This document shows positions 49,224 to 59,965 of a stretch of DNA of 64,000 bases, piece by piece. The notes under the pieces are model-generated. The model was not told the origin of the DNA. It did no database searches and saw only the letters and a program-made list of their open reading frames with translations. This DNA comes from Zelonia costaricensis (lineage: Eukaryota; Euglenozoa; Kinetoplastea; Trypanosomatida; Trypanosomatidae), in NCBI GenBank assembly GCA_030849075.1, contig JASAOO010003520.1:27745-91744 (forward strand). The letters run 5' to 3'. Within the stretch, counting starts at the first letter, position 1; each line of letters opens with the position of its first letter. Position numbers and translations under genes: made by a program.

Positions 49224-51002
49224 ATGACCGCACGCGACCACCAGCCGGCCGACCCCGCCACGGCCCCACCAGAGGCAACGATGCGGCGGAACAGCGCTGC
49301 CTTCGCGGCGACGCTGCTGGCCGCCGGCATCCAGTCGCGCAGCGGCGACGCCCCGAACTACATCCGCACGGACCTCAACCTCGGCTGTGGGGCCTTCGGC
49401 ACTGTCTCTCTGGCGTACCGGCACATGGGGGACGGGGTGTGGGGCAGGTCGGCCATCAAGCTCCTCTGCCTGCACCGCTGCGAGACCGTCCGGGATGTGC
49501 TGGGCATGGCTGACATGGCCGGCCGCGAGATTGAGCTCTGCCGACGCGTGCAAGACTCCCCATACGTGGTCGCGATGCACGAGCCGTGGTTCGACCGCCG
49601 CACGAGCGAGATCGCGCTGCCGATGGAGGCGGGCGACTGCAGCCTTGCCGACTACGCCGAGGCGTGCGACTACACATATGAGCCGCTCGTGCTGCTGTCT
49701 ATTTGCGTGCAGTGCACCCGCGCGCTGGAGGCGGTGCACAGCCGCGGCGTCCTGCACCGGGACGTCAAGCCGGAGAACTTCGTGGTGAACTGCGACGCCG
49801 CCGCTGCGGATCTCCGCGACGTCGGCGCCCTTGACGGACCCAACCCGCCGTACGTGCGCATCGCCGACTTCGGGCTCGCCTGCGGGTTTGAGGAGCAGCG
49901 AGAGCTGGCGCACCGCGGCGTGGGCACGCCGTACTACATGGCGCCCGAGGTGAGCGGCGAGGACGGCCCGGCAGTGACGCTGCCGGCCGCCCGCGACGTC
50001 TGGAGCCTGGGCGTGACGTTCTTCCGGCTCGCGACGGGCGACCTGCCCGACTTCGACTGCGACGTCGGCATCCTTGCCGCGGCGGTGAGCGAGTGCCGGC
50101 GGCGGGGGCACTCGCCTCCGTCGCCCTGGCGCACCGCGTCGCTCGTTATCCCGGCCACCGACCGCGAGGGCCGCCCCTTTCCGCTCGAGGTGCGGGCGGT
50201 GCTCTCCGTGGCCGCATCGATGCTCGCCTTCGACCCACGGCACCGGCCCGCACTCGCCGGGGTGCGGCGGCAGCTGGAGGCGATCGCGGCTGTCCCGGAG
50301 CCCGACCTGTCGTACACGGCGGTCCCCGTGTATCGCCTGCGGGTGTGCAGGCCGAAGGTGACGGTGCGCGTGTACGCGGTGCCGCGGGCCGTGGAGGGGC
50401 AGGAGCTGTTGTGGGAGCTGGAGCCCGGCGAAACCATCCTGGTGGAGGGGGAGGTGAGGGGGTGGGCCAGCGACAGCTGCGACGCCTCCCACGGCAGCCT
50501 CCCTGCCTCCATGCACCGCCGCCACACGCGCCTGTCCTTGCCGCTCTCGCAGCGAATCGACAACCTGCCGGCCTCGCGGCTGCAGCGCGCGCGGAGCAGC
50601 GTGCCGCCGCCGCCGCCTGAGACGGACACGTGGCTGCGCATCGTGTACCCCTGCTCAGGGTACTGCTGCCGCTTCCACATGGGCCAGCACGTGTTGCACG
50701 TGATGCGGGACACCGGCGACGAGGAAACAGCTCAGATGTGCCCTCCACTGCGCGGAGAGTCGCACCACACACGGCAGACCCCGGTCGTGTCCATGTCACC
50801 GCCCACATCGCATGTGCGCTACACCCCCTCCACCGCACCGCTCTACGTCGCTGCCTCGCTGCACCCCGCGCCAAGGCACGCCAGCTACCTCCTGGCGCCG
50901 TGCGGGCACCGCGAGGCGTCCCCGCCCATCGTGCAGCCGGCCCAGCAGCTGATGTGGACTCCACTGCACTGCTGCTGCGCCGCGGAGCTGCCATCGCCGT
51001 GA
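49224..51002 (+). CDS. Protein kinase (apparently active), 592 aa
   Basis: Serine/threonine kinase with all key motifs: Gly loop LGCGAFGTV (53-61), AIK Lys79, catalytic loop HRDVKPEN (178-185), DFG (215-217) and APE (240-242) after VGTPYYM. The activation segment is NEK-like, but no subfamily is claimed. The catalytic domain ends near residue 355. The C-terminal region (about 360-592) contains VTVRVYAVPRA, LEPGETILVEGEVRGW and, after a 90-residue insertion, TWLRIVYPCSGYC. This looks like a split beta-barrel, SH3-like module (inference). It is the active partner of the pseudokinase immediately upstream, with which it shares a near-identical 135-nt tract. ATG 49224 is the first after the C-rich tract; ATG 49281 is possible. 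Its substrate is unknown. Confidence 0.9.
   Translation: MTARDHQPADPATAPPEATMRRNSAAFAATLLAAGIQSRSGDAPNYIRTDLNLGCGAFGTVSLAYRHMGDGVWGRSAIKLLCLHRCETVRDVLGMADMAGREIELCRRVQDSPYVVAMHEPWFDRRTSEIALPMEAGDCSLADYAEACDYTYEPLVLLSICVQCTRALEAVHSRGVLHRDVKPENFVVNCDAAAADLRDVGALDGPNPPYVRIADFGLACGFEEQRELAHRGVGTPYYMAPEVSGEDGPAVTLPAARDVWSLGVTFFRLATGDLPDFDCDVGILAAAVSECRRRGHSPPSPWRTASLVIPATDREGRPFPLEVRAVLSVAASMLAFDPRHRPALAGVRRQLEAIAAVPEPDLSYTAVPVYRLRVCRPKVTVRVYAVPRAVEGQELLWELEPGETILVEGEVRGWASDSCDASHGSLPASMHRRHTRLSLPLSQRIDNLPASRLQRARSSVPPPPPETDTWLRIVYPCSGYCCRFHMGQHVLHVMRDTGDEETAQMCPPLRGESHHTRQTPVVSMSPPTSHVRYTPSTAPLYVAASLHPAPRHASYLLAPCGHREASPPIVQPAQQLMWTPLHCCCAAELPSP
49614..49748 (+). repeat. Conversion tract shared with upstream pseudokinase (copy 2)
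   Basis: Partner of 47442-47576, differing at two positions (C/T and G/A). It encodes the kinase hinge to the start of the catalytic loop. Confidence 0.85.
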
Positions 51003-52602
51003 AGGCGCGCGCGTGGGCGCGTGGAGGAGGAGGCTGCGCTTCTCCATCCGCCGCGTGGCGCGTGTTGGTCGCCATGCCTCCACCGTGGCCGCACTCTTCT
51101 TTCTATTCCTCTTGTGTTCTGTTTGTGTGTGTCTTTAGGTTGTGTGCTTGTTTACTAGATTTCTTCTTTCCTGTTCTTCTCTATCCGCGCGTGCACCTCC
51201 GTCGTCTTCCTTGCCTTTCTCCTCCCCCCCTCGCTCCGCCTCGTCCTCCACGGCTGTCCCCTACTCCCGCACGCCGATGCCGCTGGAGCGAGTCCCGTTG
51301 TCCTGCTCCGCTGGGGAAGGGAGGGTGTGCCTTGGCGCTTGCCTTGTCCTCCTTTGCTATCCGCTGCCGTGGTCTCTCTTCTGAGTTTTCGTGTTCTCGC
51401 GTTCGGGCTCCCTATCGAGGAATCCCCACACGCGTATGTGCGTAGATTGGTGGGAGGCGGAGGGGTGGGACACCTGTGCGCCCCACTGTGTGTGTGTGTG
51501 TGCTGGTGTAGGCGCTTGCCGAACGACCCCATCACCTCCCGACTTGTGTGTGTGTGTGAAGGTCTGTCTGGCCCCCCCCCCCACCCCACCACCACCACCT
51601 CCTCCTCCCACCCGGAGAACTCCTGTCCACACGCCTCTATCCTCGTATCCGTCTTTGTTTCCTCGTTTAAGTATTCGCCCCCTATCCCCACCCCGTCCAG
51701 CTTCGGCTTCCGCTTTTCCCTCTCGCGGCTTCTTTTCACTATCCACTCGTTTCTCGATTCCCCCCCACCGGTTCGCGTGCAGGCGAACATCAGAAGTTCC
51801 GGCTTTCTTGTCTTTCCCGCATACCCCTTCTCTTCTCTGAAGCGGCTTAGAACACAAGTGCAAGAGCATGAACACACGAATACACACAAACATACACACA
51901 CACACGTTCGGGGTTTGTGCTAACACGTTCACAGCCGAGATGCGGTGAGGGGTGTGTGTGTGTGTCAGGAAACGTGAACCCCATGATGCGCGGTGCACGC
52001 GTCATGCCCTCTCGTACCTGCCACCCCCTTGCCCACCTTAACCCCCCCCCCCCCCGAGGGAAACCCGGTCTGTGCATCTTCGCTGAGGAGAGCAAGGCCA
52101 TGTGAACAGGGACGGGTGCGTGCTGCGAAGAGAGAGCGAGCGAGTCCGTGCGTTCCTCTGTCCCACTTGCTGCTACGCACATGCAGCGTCGTGTCGGCAA
52201 GCATTGGTACAGCGCCGCTCCCACCCCCCCTGTCGAACCTGCCAGCCACGGCACTGCCGCCTGTGTGTCCCCTTCCTCCGTCCAGCGCGGCCACGCTTCT
52301 CCAACCTTGATCCCGCCCCCACCGCCACTGTCCCCACATCGTCCCCGCCACCACTTCAGCAAGGGTTGCCTCGCTTTCCCCACATTTTTTTTGCCCTTTG
52401 TGCGCTGCCTTCTCCGTTCATTGCATATCGAGGGCGCCGCATCCATCCCCCCGGTCTCTCCGTCACCACCTCTGCCCTCACGCCCACCCCGGCGCGTGTG
52501 TTCCCGCTCTCCCCCTCCCTTCTGTTTCATCGCCTTCCTTGACACCGTGTGATCAGGGCAGCGGCACGAAGACACACACACACACACACACACACACGCA
52601 TC
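51003..52602. other. Spacer upstream of coatomer beta
   Basis: No gene in 1.6 kb. It is mostly pyrimidine-rich, with GT/CA patches (about 51488-51502, 51545-51560, 52571-52597) and a C-run near 52042-52053. Confidence 0.6.
52498..52556 (+). promoter_or_regulatory. Candidate trans-splice acceptor, coatomer beta
   Basis: The pyrimidine tract at 52500-52540 is followed by the first AG at 52555-52556, 46 nt before the ATG. Confidence 0.35.
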
Positions 52603-55600
52603 ATGGCGGAGGTGACGCTGTCGAGTCAGGAGGAGAGCAGCACGCTGCTGGTCGGCCTCGGCAAGGCTTCCGGCGCGCTCTCCTCCAAGGAGATCAAGGA
52701 CGCGCTGGAGAAGGGCGACACGACGGCGCGGGCCAACGCCATGATGACAATCATCCGGCTGCACGTGAATGGCGAGCCGCAGAACCACCTCATCATGACG
52801 GTGATTCGGTACATCACTCCCATTGATGATCACCTCATCAAGAAGCTCGTCTTGTACTTTTGGGAGGTGGTGGACAAGCGCGACGCCGATGGCAACCTGC
52901 TCTCCGTCATCATCCTCATCTGCAGCTTCTTGCGCAACGACCTGCTGCACCCCAACGAGTACGTGCGCGGTCTCACGCTGCGCTTCCTGTGCAAGGTCAA
53001 CGAGGTGGAGCTGGTCGAGCCGCTCGTGTCCGCCGTCGTACAGAACCTCTCGCACAAGGTCGCCTACGTGCGCCGCAACGCCGTGCTGGCGGTGCACTGC
53101 ATCTTCAAGAAGTTCCCGAAGCTGCTGCCGGATGCGCCGGAGCTGGTCGAGGCTGCAGTTCGCACCGAGTCGGACGTATCCACGTGCCGCAATGGGCTGG
53201 ACTTCCTCGCCGCCTTCGCGCCGGAGCGCGCCGCCGCCTACCTCAGCGACTTCCGCGACTCGCACACGCTCGCAAACGTCGACGGCCCCTTCTTGATGGC
53301 GGTCGTGGAGTTCTGCCACCAGATGATCCGCGCGAACCCGTACGAGAAGGCGCGCTACGTCCCAGTGCTCTTCTCCGTTCTGCAGAGCAAGAGCGCCGCC
53401 GTGCGGCACCAGTGCGCGTCGACGCTGCTGAGCCTCTCCTCGTCGCCGACGGCGATTCGGCAGGCGACGCTGACGTACGTCGACATCATCAAGACGCACT
53501 TCGACAACAGCGTGCGGCTGATTGTGGTAGATCAGCTCAACCAGATGCGGTCCTCCTACCTGTACGCGCTGCAGGATTCGCTGCTCGACATTCTCAGCGT
53601 GCTGCAGGACGCCTCCATGACGATCCGCGAGCGCGTGATTGAGCTCGCCGTCGAGCTCGTCACGCGCCGCAACGCGGAGACGTTCATGCAGTCCATGAAG
53701 AAGGAGCTGCTGCGGGCGAGCCGCATGGACTCCGAGGTGGACGACGCGAGCGCGTCGATGGCGTACCGCCTCCTCATCATCCGCGCCATCAACACTGCCC
53801 TGCAGCGCCACCCGCCCTCGGCCCCGGCGATGCTGCCGGTGCTGCTCGACTACGTGTGCGAGACGACGAGCACGAGCAAGGAGGTGATCACCCTCATGAA
53901 GGAGGTGCTGCTCGCACAGCCGGAGCTGCGGCGGGAAACGATCCGGCGGCTCGGCGAAATCTTCCCGCTCATGACCTCGAGCCCGGTGATGCGCACCACG
54001 CTGTGGATGTTCGGCGCGTACGCGACGTCGCCGGACGAGATGCTGGAGGCGCTCAAGGTGCTCAAGGACGCGGTCGCGCCCCTGCCCTTCGTGGCCCCGA
54101 AGCAGGCCGCCCTCGACGCCGCCACCCTCACCACTGCCGCGGCCGCCGGGGCGGCCGCAACGCACAACGCCGCTGCGCAGTCGACGATGCGGGCCGTGAC
54201 GACCGTCCGCGAGGACGGCACGTACGTGACGGCGTACACCACGGTGGCCCCCGTGCCGGCCGCACCGGCCGCGAACGACGGCGCCGGCGCGGGGGCGGCG
54301 GGCGACAACTCAGACCCGAGCAGCAGCGGGCTGCGGCAGGCGCTGCTGAAGGGGGACTACTTCCTCGCCGCCGCCCTCGCCAGCACGCTCGCCAAGCTCG
54401 TCGTGCAGCTGTACACGGGCGCCGGCAAGGCCGCCGTCGACGCTGCTACCCGCAACGGCGCCCAGGCCGACGCGCTGGCGATGCTGCGCGAGCTGCTGCG
54501 CTACGGCACGGAGGCGGACGCGCCGGTGCCGATCGACTCCGACACGCACGAGCACCTGCGGCTGAACATTTCTATCCTGTCCAACCCGCAGGCGACCTTC
54601 ATGATCGACGTGCTGCAGGGGTCGGCCAAGGCGCTTGGCCTGGCGGAGCGGCGCTCGGCGAAGGAGAAGGGCACCGCCGACGTGGCTGGCTCCGACAAGG
54701 CGTCGACGGCCGCGGCGGCCGCCCCGCAGCTCAACGCCATCGACGCGCCGGCCATTTTCTCGCAGCTGAGCGAGGGCAAGGACGCGGTGTTCGAGCTCGA
54801 GGCGGCGTCGGAGGGGGTTGGGGCGGGCGGGAAGCAGGAGACGAGTGAACGCAAGGCGCAGCTGTTCCTCAAGAAGCTGGAGGACACAGTGGCGCTCTCC
54901 GGCTTCAACGACCCGGTCTACTGCGAGGCCAGCATCACCGTGAACCAGTTCGACGTCTCTGTCGACTGGCTGCTGGTGAACTGCACGTCGAAGCAGCTGA
55001 CGAACTTGACGATCGAGCTCGTCTCGCTCGGCGGCATGAAGCTGTGCGAACGGCCGCAGACCTACGCGCTGAATCCGCACGAGACGCTGGCGGTGCGCAC
55101 CTCGCTCAAGGTGAGCGCGACCGAGACGGGTGTCATCTACGGCACGGTGCTGTACGACGCGCCGAACAACCAGCGCTGCAGCTTCATCCTGAACGACATC
55201 CACGTCGACATCATGAACTACATCCACCCAGGCCCGTGTTCGTCCGCCGAGTTCCGCGAAAAGTGGGGCATCTTCGACTGGGAGAACAAGATCGCCGTGT
55301 CGACGACGAAGCGCGACCTGCCGGGCTTCGTGCGGTACATTGTGCAGGAGTTGAACATGCAGCTGCTGGAGCCGTACGAGGTGGAGCAGCAGGAGGAGGC
55401 GGACCCGGAGCTGGACGTGCTGCCCGCCTCCGAGGATGACGAGAGGTGCGCGTACGTCTCGTGCAACTTGTACGCGCAGACCGCCTTCGGGGAGGACGCC
55501 CTGGCGAACGTGAGCGTGGAGAGCGACGGCAAGGGACTCGTGAGCGGTGTGATTCGCATCCGCTCCAACACGCAGACGATCGCCTACGGCATCGGCGAGA

Positions 55601-55635
55601 AGTTGAACATGCTGCAGAAGTCCGGCAAGCTGTAG
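52603..55635 (+). CDS. COPB1: Coatomer subunit beta (beta-COP), 1,010 aa
   Basis: Beta-COP is part of the F-subcomplex of the COPI coat, which forms retrograde Golgi-to-ER vesicles. The N-terminal adaptin-like HEAT solenoid (about 20-480) shows RANAMMTIIRLHVNGEPQNH, FLRNDLLHPNEYVRGLTLRF and AYVRRNAVLAVHCIFKKFPK. An Ala/Gly-rich linker (about 505-570) is longer than in animals. The C-terminal beta-COP domains follow: GFNDPVYCEASITVNQFDV, a platform-type appendage, and the signature AQTAFGEDALANVSVE near 963. Human beta-COP is 953 aa, so the length is near normal. ATG 52603 gives MAEVTLSSQEESS and fits conserved homology from residue about 20; upstream in-frame codons are CA-repeat leader. The assignment is secure. 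Confidence 0.97.
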   Translation: MAEVTLSSQEESSTLLVGLGKASGALSSKEIKDALEKGDTTARANAMMTIIRLHVNGEPQNHLIMTVIRYITPIDDHLIKKLVLYFWEVVDKRDADGNLLSVIILICSFLRNDLLHPNEYVRGLTLRFLCKVNEVELVEPLVSAVVQNLSHKVAYVRRNAVLAVHCIFKKFPKLLPDAPELVEAAVRTESDVSTCRNGLDFLAAFAPERAAAYLSDFRDSHTLANVDGPFLMAVVEFCHQMIRANPYEKARYVPVLFSVLQSKSAAVRHQCASTLLSLSSSPTAIRQATLTYVDIIKTHFDNSVRLIVVDQLNQMRSSYLYALQDSLLDILSVLQDASMTIRERVIELAVELVTRRNAETFMQSMKKELLRASRMDSEVDDASASMAYRLLIIRAINTALQRHPPSAPAMLPVLLDYVCETTSTSKEVITLMKEVLLAQPELRRETIRRLGEIFPLMTSSPVMRTTLWMFGAYATSPDEMLEALKVLKDAVAPLPFVAPKQAALDAATLTTAAAAGAAATHNAAAQSTMRAVTTVREDGTYVTAYTTVAPVPAAPAANDGAGAGAAGDNSDPSSSGLRQALLKGDYFLAAALASTLAKLVVQLYTGAGKAAVDAATRNGAQADALAMLRELLRYGTEADAPVPIDSDTHEHLRLNISILSNPQATFMIDVLQGSAKALGLAERRSAKEKGTADVAGSDKASTAAAAAPQLNAIDAPAIFSQLSEGKDAVFELEAASEGVGAGGKQETSERKAQLFLKKLEDTVALSGFNDPVYCEASITVNQFDVSVDWLLVNCTSKQLTNLTIELVSLGGMKLCERPQTYALNPHETLAVRTSLKVSATETGVIYGTVLYDAPNNQRCSFILNDIHVDIMNYIHPGPCSSAEFREKWGIFDWENKIAVSTTKRDLPGFVRYIVQELNMQLLEPYEVEQQEEADPELDVLPASEDDERCAYVSCNLYAQTAFGEDALANVSVESDGKGLVSGVIRIRSNTQTIAYGIGEKLNMLQKSGKL

Positions 55636-56976
55636 AGCGCCACCCCATTGTTCGGTTGAAGTGAGGGGTGGAGGGCTGTTGGCCACGCTCGCACGTGTGT
55701 GTGTGTGTTGATGCGAGTGTGTGTGAGTGTGTGTGCGCAGAGGCGCGTCTGGGCTTTCTTTTTCTCCCTTTTAAGAGCGTCGCGTTTCTCCTCCACGTCC
55801 TCGTCCTTCCTCAAGGTCCGCCCATCCCTCGGTCTGTCTGTCTGTCTGTTTGTCTGTCTGTGTGTTTGTGCCGCTACGCTCTCCTGGAGTGACGCGCACC
55901 CGCACGGACCCACCACACGCACGCACGCACGCACATCTAGGCCGTCCCCCTCCTCATCGCCCTACTCCTCTCACTCCACCTTTGTCTTTGTGTCGTCGAG
56001 CGAACTCTACCCGTCACAGCGGCGGTGTTCTCGCGGTGACATGCGTCGGTTTCGAGACCAGCTCTAGCGACAGTACTCCCTTTTCTATTTGTGCGTGTGT
56101 GTGTGTCGTGGCGCTGGGAGTCGACTGCAGCGCCTGCTTGCCTGCCGAGTCGTGTTCGAGTGGGTGTCCATGTGCGTCTCTCTGTGTGTGCGTATTTGTG
56201 TGCGACCTGTTGCTGTTGTGGGTGTGGGTGAACTTTAGACAGAGCCGCCACCAGCGCTCCGCTTCTGGATCTTCGTGCCACCGCGTGGGTGGTGCGGCCA
56301 CAGCGGGACCTTCTCAAACCCTTCCCCCCCGAAACAAGCAAGAAGAAAAGAAAGCAAAGACGATGTGAGCGAGGATTCGAAAATGCGTAGAGAGTCTTTC
56401 GCAGCTCGACGTGACGGCGTCGGGCGCGTGCGTGTGACGTCCGCTCGCGTGAGCGATGCAGAGATTCGTGGGCGTCGGTCCCTCAACGCTGCCTCCCCAC
56501 ACGAGGGGGACGAGGGGCGTGCCCTGAACAGGGGTGTGCAGCCTGTGGAAAGCCACGTCGCGTCTCCGCTCTCAACTTCTGTGCGGCCGGCCGACGTACG
56601 AGTCACGGGGCATCACGGCGTGTGCTGAGGCACCTCTGCGGGCACCAGTGCACACCTCAGGGCTGGTGCGTGCAGCCGGCTTCCCCCCTTCTTCTCTTCG
56701 CATCATGCAGCTGCGTCGTCACAATGGCACGCCTTGGCAAACGCAACACTACTTGTCGGCCTCCTCTATGTTCCCCATGCGTCATCACGTCACACACACA
56801 CACATGGACACACACACACGCTTCCATCTCTCCTCGCTTCGTAGTGCGCCCACGCCAGAGACGAGCGAGAGTCCCCCTTCCCCCCCCCATTCCCCGGTTG
56901 TACTCCACAATTGCGTGGGTCGGCAGGTGACGCCGTCAAAGTCGTCCGCATTTTTTTTTTTCACGCGTCACCCGCG
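55636..56976. other. Spacer upstream of exosome subunit
   Basis: No gene. Contains GT runs (about 55697-55706, 56091-56104), TCTG tetranucleotide repeats (about 55832-55860), and a C/T tract with AG at 56925-56926 plus a T11 run (56951-56961) before the next ATG. Confidence 0.6.
55832..55860. repeat. TCTG tetranucleotide repeat
   Basis: About seven TCTG-type units, one altered to TTTG. Confidence 0.85.
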
Positions 56977-58230
56977 ATGTCGCTCGGTGCCGCGGCCATC
57001 AGCCTCGCCGAGGTGCGCGCCGTGCAGGACGGGGTCGCCAACGACGTCCGCGAGGACGGTCGCACGCTGCTGCAGCGCCGCCCCATCCACATCACCGCAC
57101 GCACCAGCCCGTCTGCGATGCCCGCCTCCACCACCACCCCCTCCACCGCGGCGGCCGCCTCGACCACCGGGGACGCGCCGCAGGCCGCGTACAACGGCAG
57201 CTATGTCGAGGTGCGGGCGAGCGGCACCGTCGTGCTCGCCGCGGCCACCCCTTCCGTCGTGGACGGCTGCGGCACGGCCGCGCCGGGGTCGAGCGGGGCG
57301 GAGGACGCGGGCCGCGGCCAGCTGCACGTCTCCATCGATGCCGTGCCGCACGTGCTGGACGCGTACGCGAGTGCCGTCGGGGGCCGCAGCGTGTCTCGCT
57401 ACCGGCGCGACTACCTCGCCTTCTTGGCCGCGACGGTGCGGCAGGTATTTGGAGCGGCGCAGGTGGAGGTGCAGGAGCAGCAGGGCGTTGCGGAGGCGGA
57501 GCTCGTGCCTGACGAAGAAGAGGGGGGCACGGCGGACATCAGCAAGACCGGCGGCGGCGATGGAATGGCGGAGGTCTCGGCGTCCGCGTCCGGTGCTGCG
57601 GGTTCTGGTAGCAGCGGTGGCGCTGGTGCAGGGGCGCCTGGCATGTCGAGCGGCTTTCCCGCCGCGGACCTGTACATTGGGGCTGACTTCGGGTTCCGCA
57701 TCCACGTGGACGTGCACGTGCTGCAGTCCAGCGGCGGCAACCTCTTCACGGCCATCGCCTACGCCGTGCACGCCGCGCTGCGTTCGCTGCGACTGCCCGC
57801 CGTGACCCTGCACCGCGCCCCCGGCGACGCGGCAGCGGTGTCGGTCGAGGTGGACCGCTCGCAGCCGTACCGCAAGGCAGTGAGCTGGGCACAGCTGCCG
57901 GTGCTGTGCGTGCTGTTGCTCTCCCCGACAGGGCACTACGTCGTTGACCCGACGCTGCGGGAGGAGTGGGCGATGCCGCAGCAGGTGCATGTGGCGGCCG
58001 GGGCAAGCGGGCAGGTGCTGTACTTCCGTTATCAGCAGCTGCCATCGCGGCGCGGCAACGCGCACCAGCTGCGCGCCGCGGACTCGGGCGACGCCTGCGC
58101 GAGGTACGTCGCGGCCCCGTCCGCCCTCGGCGTCGCCGACTGCTGGGCCGTGCTGTTGGACGCCGTGCATGTCTGCCAGGCCATGGCGCACGACTGCGAA
58201 GAGGCGCTGACGCACGGCGACGGTGTGTAG
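56977..58230 (+). CDS. Exosome core subunit, RNase PH family, Rrp42-like, 417 aa
   Basis: Core-ring subunit of the RNA exosome, which degrades and trims RNA 3'-5'. The start MSLGAAAISLAEVRAVQDGV, then ANDVREDGRTLLQRRPIHI, matches the N-terminus of exosome PH subunits (E..F...G...D.R.DGR). Later come DFGFRIHVDVHVLQSSGGNL, AIAYAVHAALRSLRLPAV and HYVVDPTLREEWAM, which is closest to Rrp42/EXOSC7 (HVVDATLQEE). Animal Rrp42 is about 290 aa; the extra length comes from an Ala/Thr/Ser linker (about 45-65) and a Gly/Ala/Ser-rich insertion (about 180-230). No catalytic phosphorolytic motif is evident, as expected for eukaryotic core subunits. In T. brucei the corresponding proteins are RRP45 and the EAP proteins; Rrp42/EAP1-type is preferred, another PH subunit cannot be excluded. 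Confidence 0.82.
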   Translation: MSLGAAAISLAEVRAVQDGVANDVREDGRTLLQRRPIHITARTSPSAMPASTTTPSTAAAASTTGDAPQAAYNGSYVEVRASGTVVLAAATPSVVDGCGTAAPGSSGAEDAGRGQLHVSIDAVPHVLDAYASAVGGRSVSRYRRDYLAFLAATVRQVFGAAQVEVQEQQGVAEAELVPDEEEGGTADISKTGGGDGMAEVSASASGAAGSGSSGGAGAGAPGMSSGFPAADLYIGADFGFRIHVDVHVLQSSGGNLFTAIAYAVHAALRSLRLPAVTLHRAPGDAAAVSVEVDRSQPYRKAVSWAQLPVLCVLLLSPTGHYVVDPTLREEWAMPQQVHVAAGASGQVLYFRYQQLPSRRGNAHQLRAADSGDACARYVAAPSALGVADCWAVLLDAVHVCQAMAHDCEEALTHGDGV

Positions 58231-59527
58231 TGCGTGTCGGTGGCGCTCCTTTGCACGTCCCTCGCCTCTCCCTCTCTCCCAACTCCTTTCCACCCTCGAT
58301 GAGGTGGACGCTGGTTGTGTGATAAAGTTCGAATAAAGTGTGAGTCCTCCGTTCTCTGCGGCTCCACAGCGTGAAGTACGGAACTGATACGAGAGACAGA
58401 CGGAGAAACCATGAATGTGCAACGAAGCTGTGTAGGGATGCGCACAGCAGCGCACGGCGGATGCTGTGCGAAGGGGCAATGGTTCGCCGAAGTTCAGAGA
58501 AGAAGGGGGGAAGTGGCAAGCGCGCGAGAGCAGCGTTCCTCTGCTCACCTCCCCTCCCCTCCTCCTCCTCCTCCCACCCACGCCCTCGTACCCGCGTACC
58601 AAGGCGCACACGCGCACAGCCCCCGATTTCGATGCCAACGCCCGCGCCCCCTTCTCTCCACCCCCTTTACTCCCCGCCTCTCCCCCACAACACCGCGACC
58701 ACGCTGACAGATAACGCGAGAGTCGACCCACCGCCTCTCTTCACATCCCCCCCTCCTCACTCCCCACCTCTGATTTACTTTCTAGATACACACACACACA
58801 CATAACACACACACAACACACGCAGCACACACACAAGATTTCTTTTTCTTCGTTTCCTACAGCGGCAATTAGATCCCGACCCCACTTCTCACACTCCCCT
58901 GTCTACACTCAGTTTCTGTCTCGCCCCCCCGGNCCTTCAGCGCCACCCACACACCGCCTTCGCGTGTGTCTGTGCGCGTCTGTTCGGGCTTCCCAATTGC
59001 ATTTTTTGGCCCCCCCCCCAATTGCCCTTCTGTGTTAGACACCTAGAGTCCTTTCCCCCCTTTTCCCCCCTCTCTCACACCTCGTCTCTTCTTTTCGCGT
59101 TTGTGCTTTCGCCGTCATCGAGAATTGTGTGCGTGTTCGCCTGCGTTGTGCGCGTCGCCCTCCTCCCTCGCCCTCACTCCCCGCTTCGAAGCACACACAC
59201 ACACACACACACACAGACACGGCACTCCCTCCCCTCCTACACTCTTCACGCCTCTCTAGACCACCACCACCACCACCACCTCCCCCGATCCTTCTCGTCG
59301 CTCCTCGCCGTCCTTCGGCTTCCCTTCGTTGGTTTCTTCTCTCACCATTTAGGGTTCGCTCGCATCACGCTTGTGCTTGTAGAAGACACGCGGCCGTCGC
59401 CTCCCACAGCCCGCGCCGTTGTCTTTGCTTCCTTTCATCACGCGTGCTTCGGACGCTAGACCCGCCTCCCACCTCCCACCCCGTCCCTGCTCGACGACCT
59501 CCCTCGCGCGCTTCAGTTCACTTGGAC
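58231..59527. other. Spacer upstream of PUF gene
   Basis: No gene. Contains CA patches (58791-58840, 59193-59218), an ambiguous base at 58933 and pyrimidine tracts leading to AG 59515-59516. Confidence 0.6.
59463..59516 (+). promoter_or_regulatory. Candidate trans-splice acceptor, PUF gene
   Basis: The C/T-rich stretch 59460-59512 ends in CTTCAG (AG 59515-59516), 11 nt before the ATG. Confidence 0.35.
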
Positions 59528-59931
59528 ATGTCTGCCACTGCTGGTCTGCGAGACTTGGGCCGCAACCAGGCGATCGGTCAGCGGCCCATGGCAGCACGTA
59601 AAGGCGCCGCTCCGCCCCCGTCGCACCGCAGCGCCGCACGCACGGCGGCAGGCAGCGGCAACCATATGGCAACAGGAGCCACCTTTGTGCGGCCGCCGCG
59701 CAACCCGCCCACCCTCGCCGCCCCCACCACGCCAATGGACGACGACTTCACCGCTGTCGAGGCGACGGGGACGCCGACGTGGTGCGCGGCGACGGGCGGC
59801 GTCGCAGTGCCGCTCGTGCGTCCCGCGGGGCTGCCCACCGTCGGAGCGGTGCCGGTGCTCTCGCTCGACCGGGACGCCGCGCGTCGCACGCCGACGGCGC
59901 AGCCGATCAACATGTCTGTCCGCGTCGCATC

Positions 59932-59965
<34 letters not shown>

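Noticed and set aside
51847..54165. 772-residue minus-strand frame
   Set aside because: Its main part is the antisense mirror of the coatomer beta gene. High third-position GC makes stops rare on the opposite strand; the extension lies in low-complexity spacer.
56968..58731. 587-residue minus-strand frame
   Set aside because: Antisense of the exosome subunit gene, which has clear homology on the + strand.
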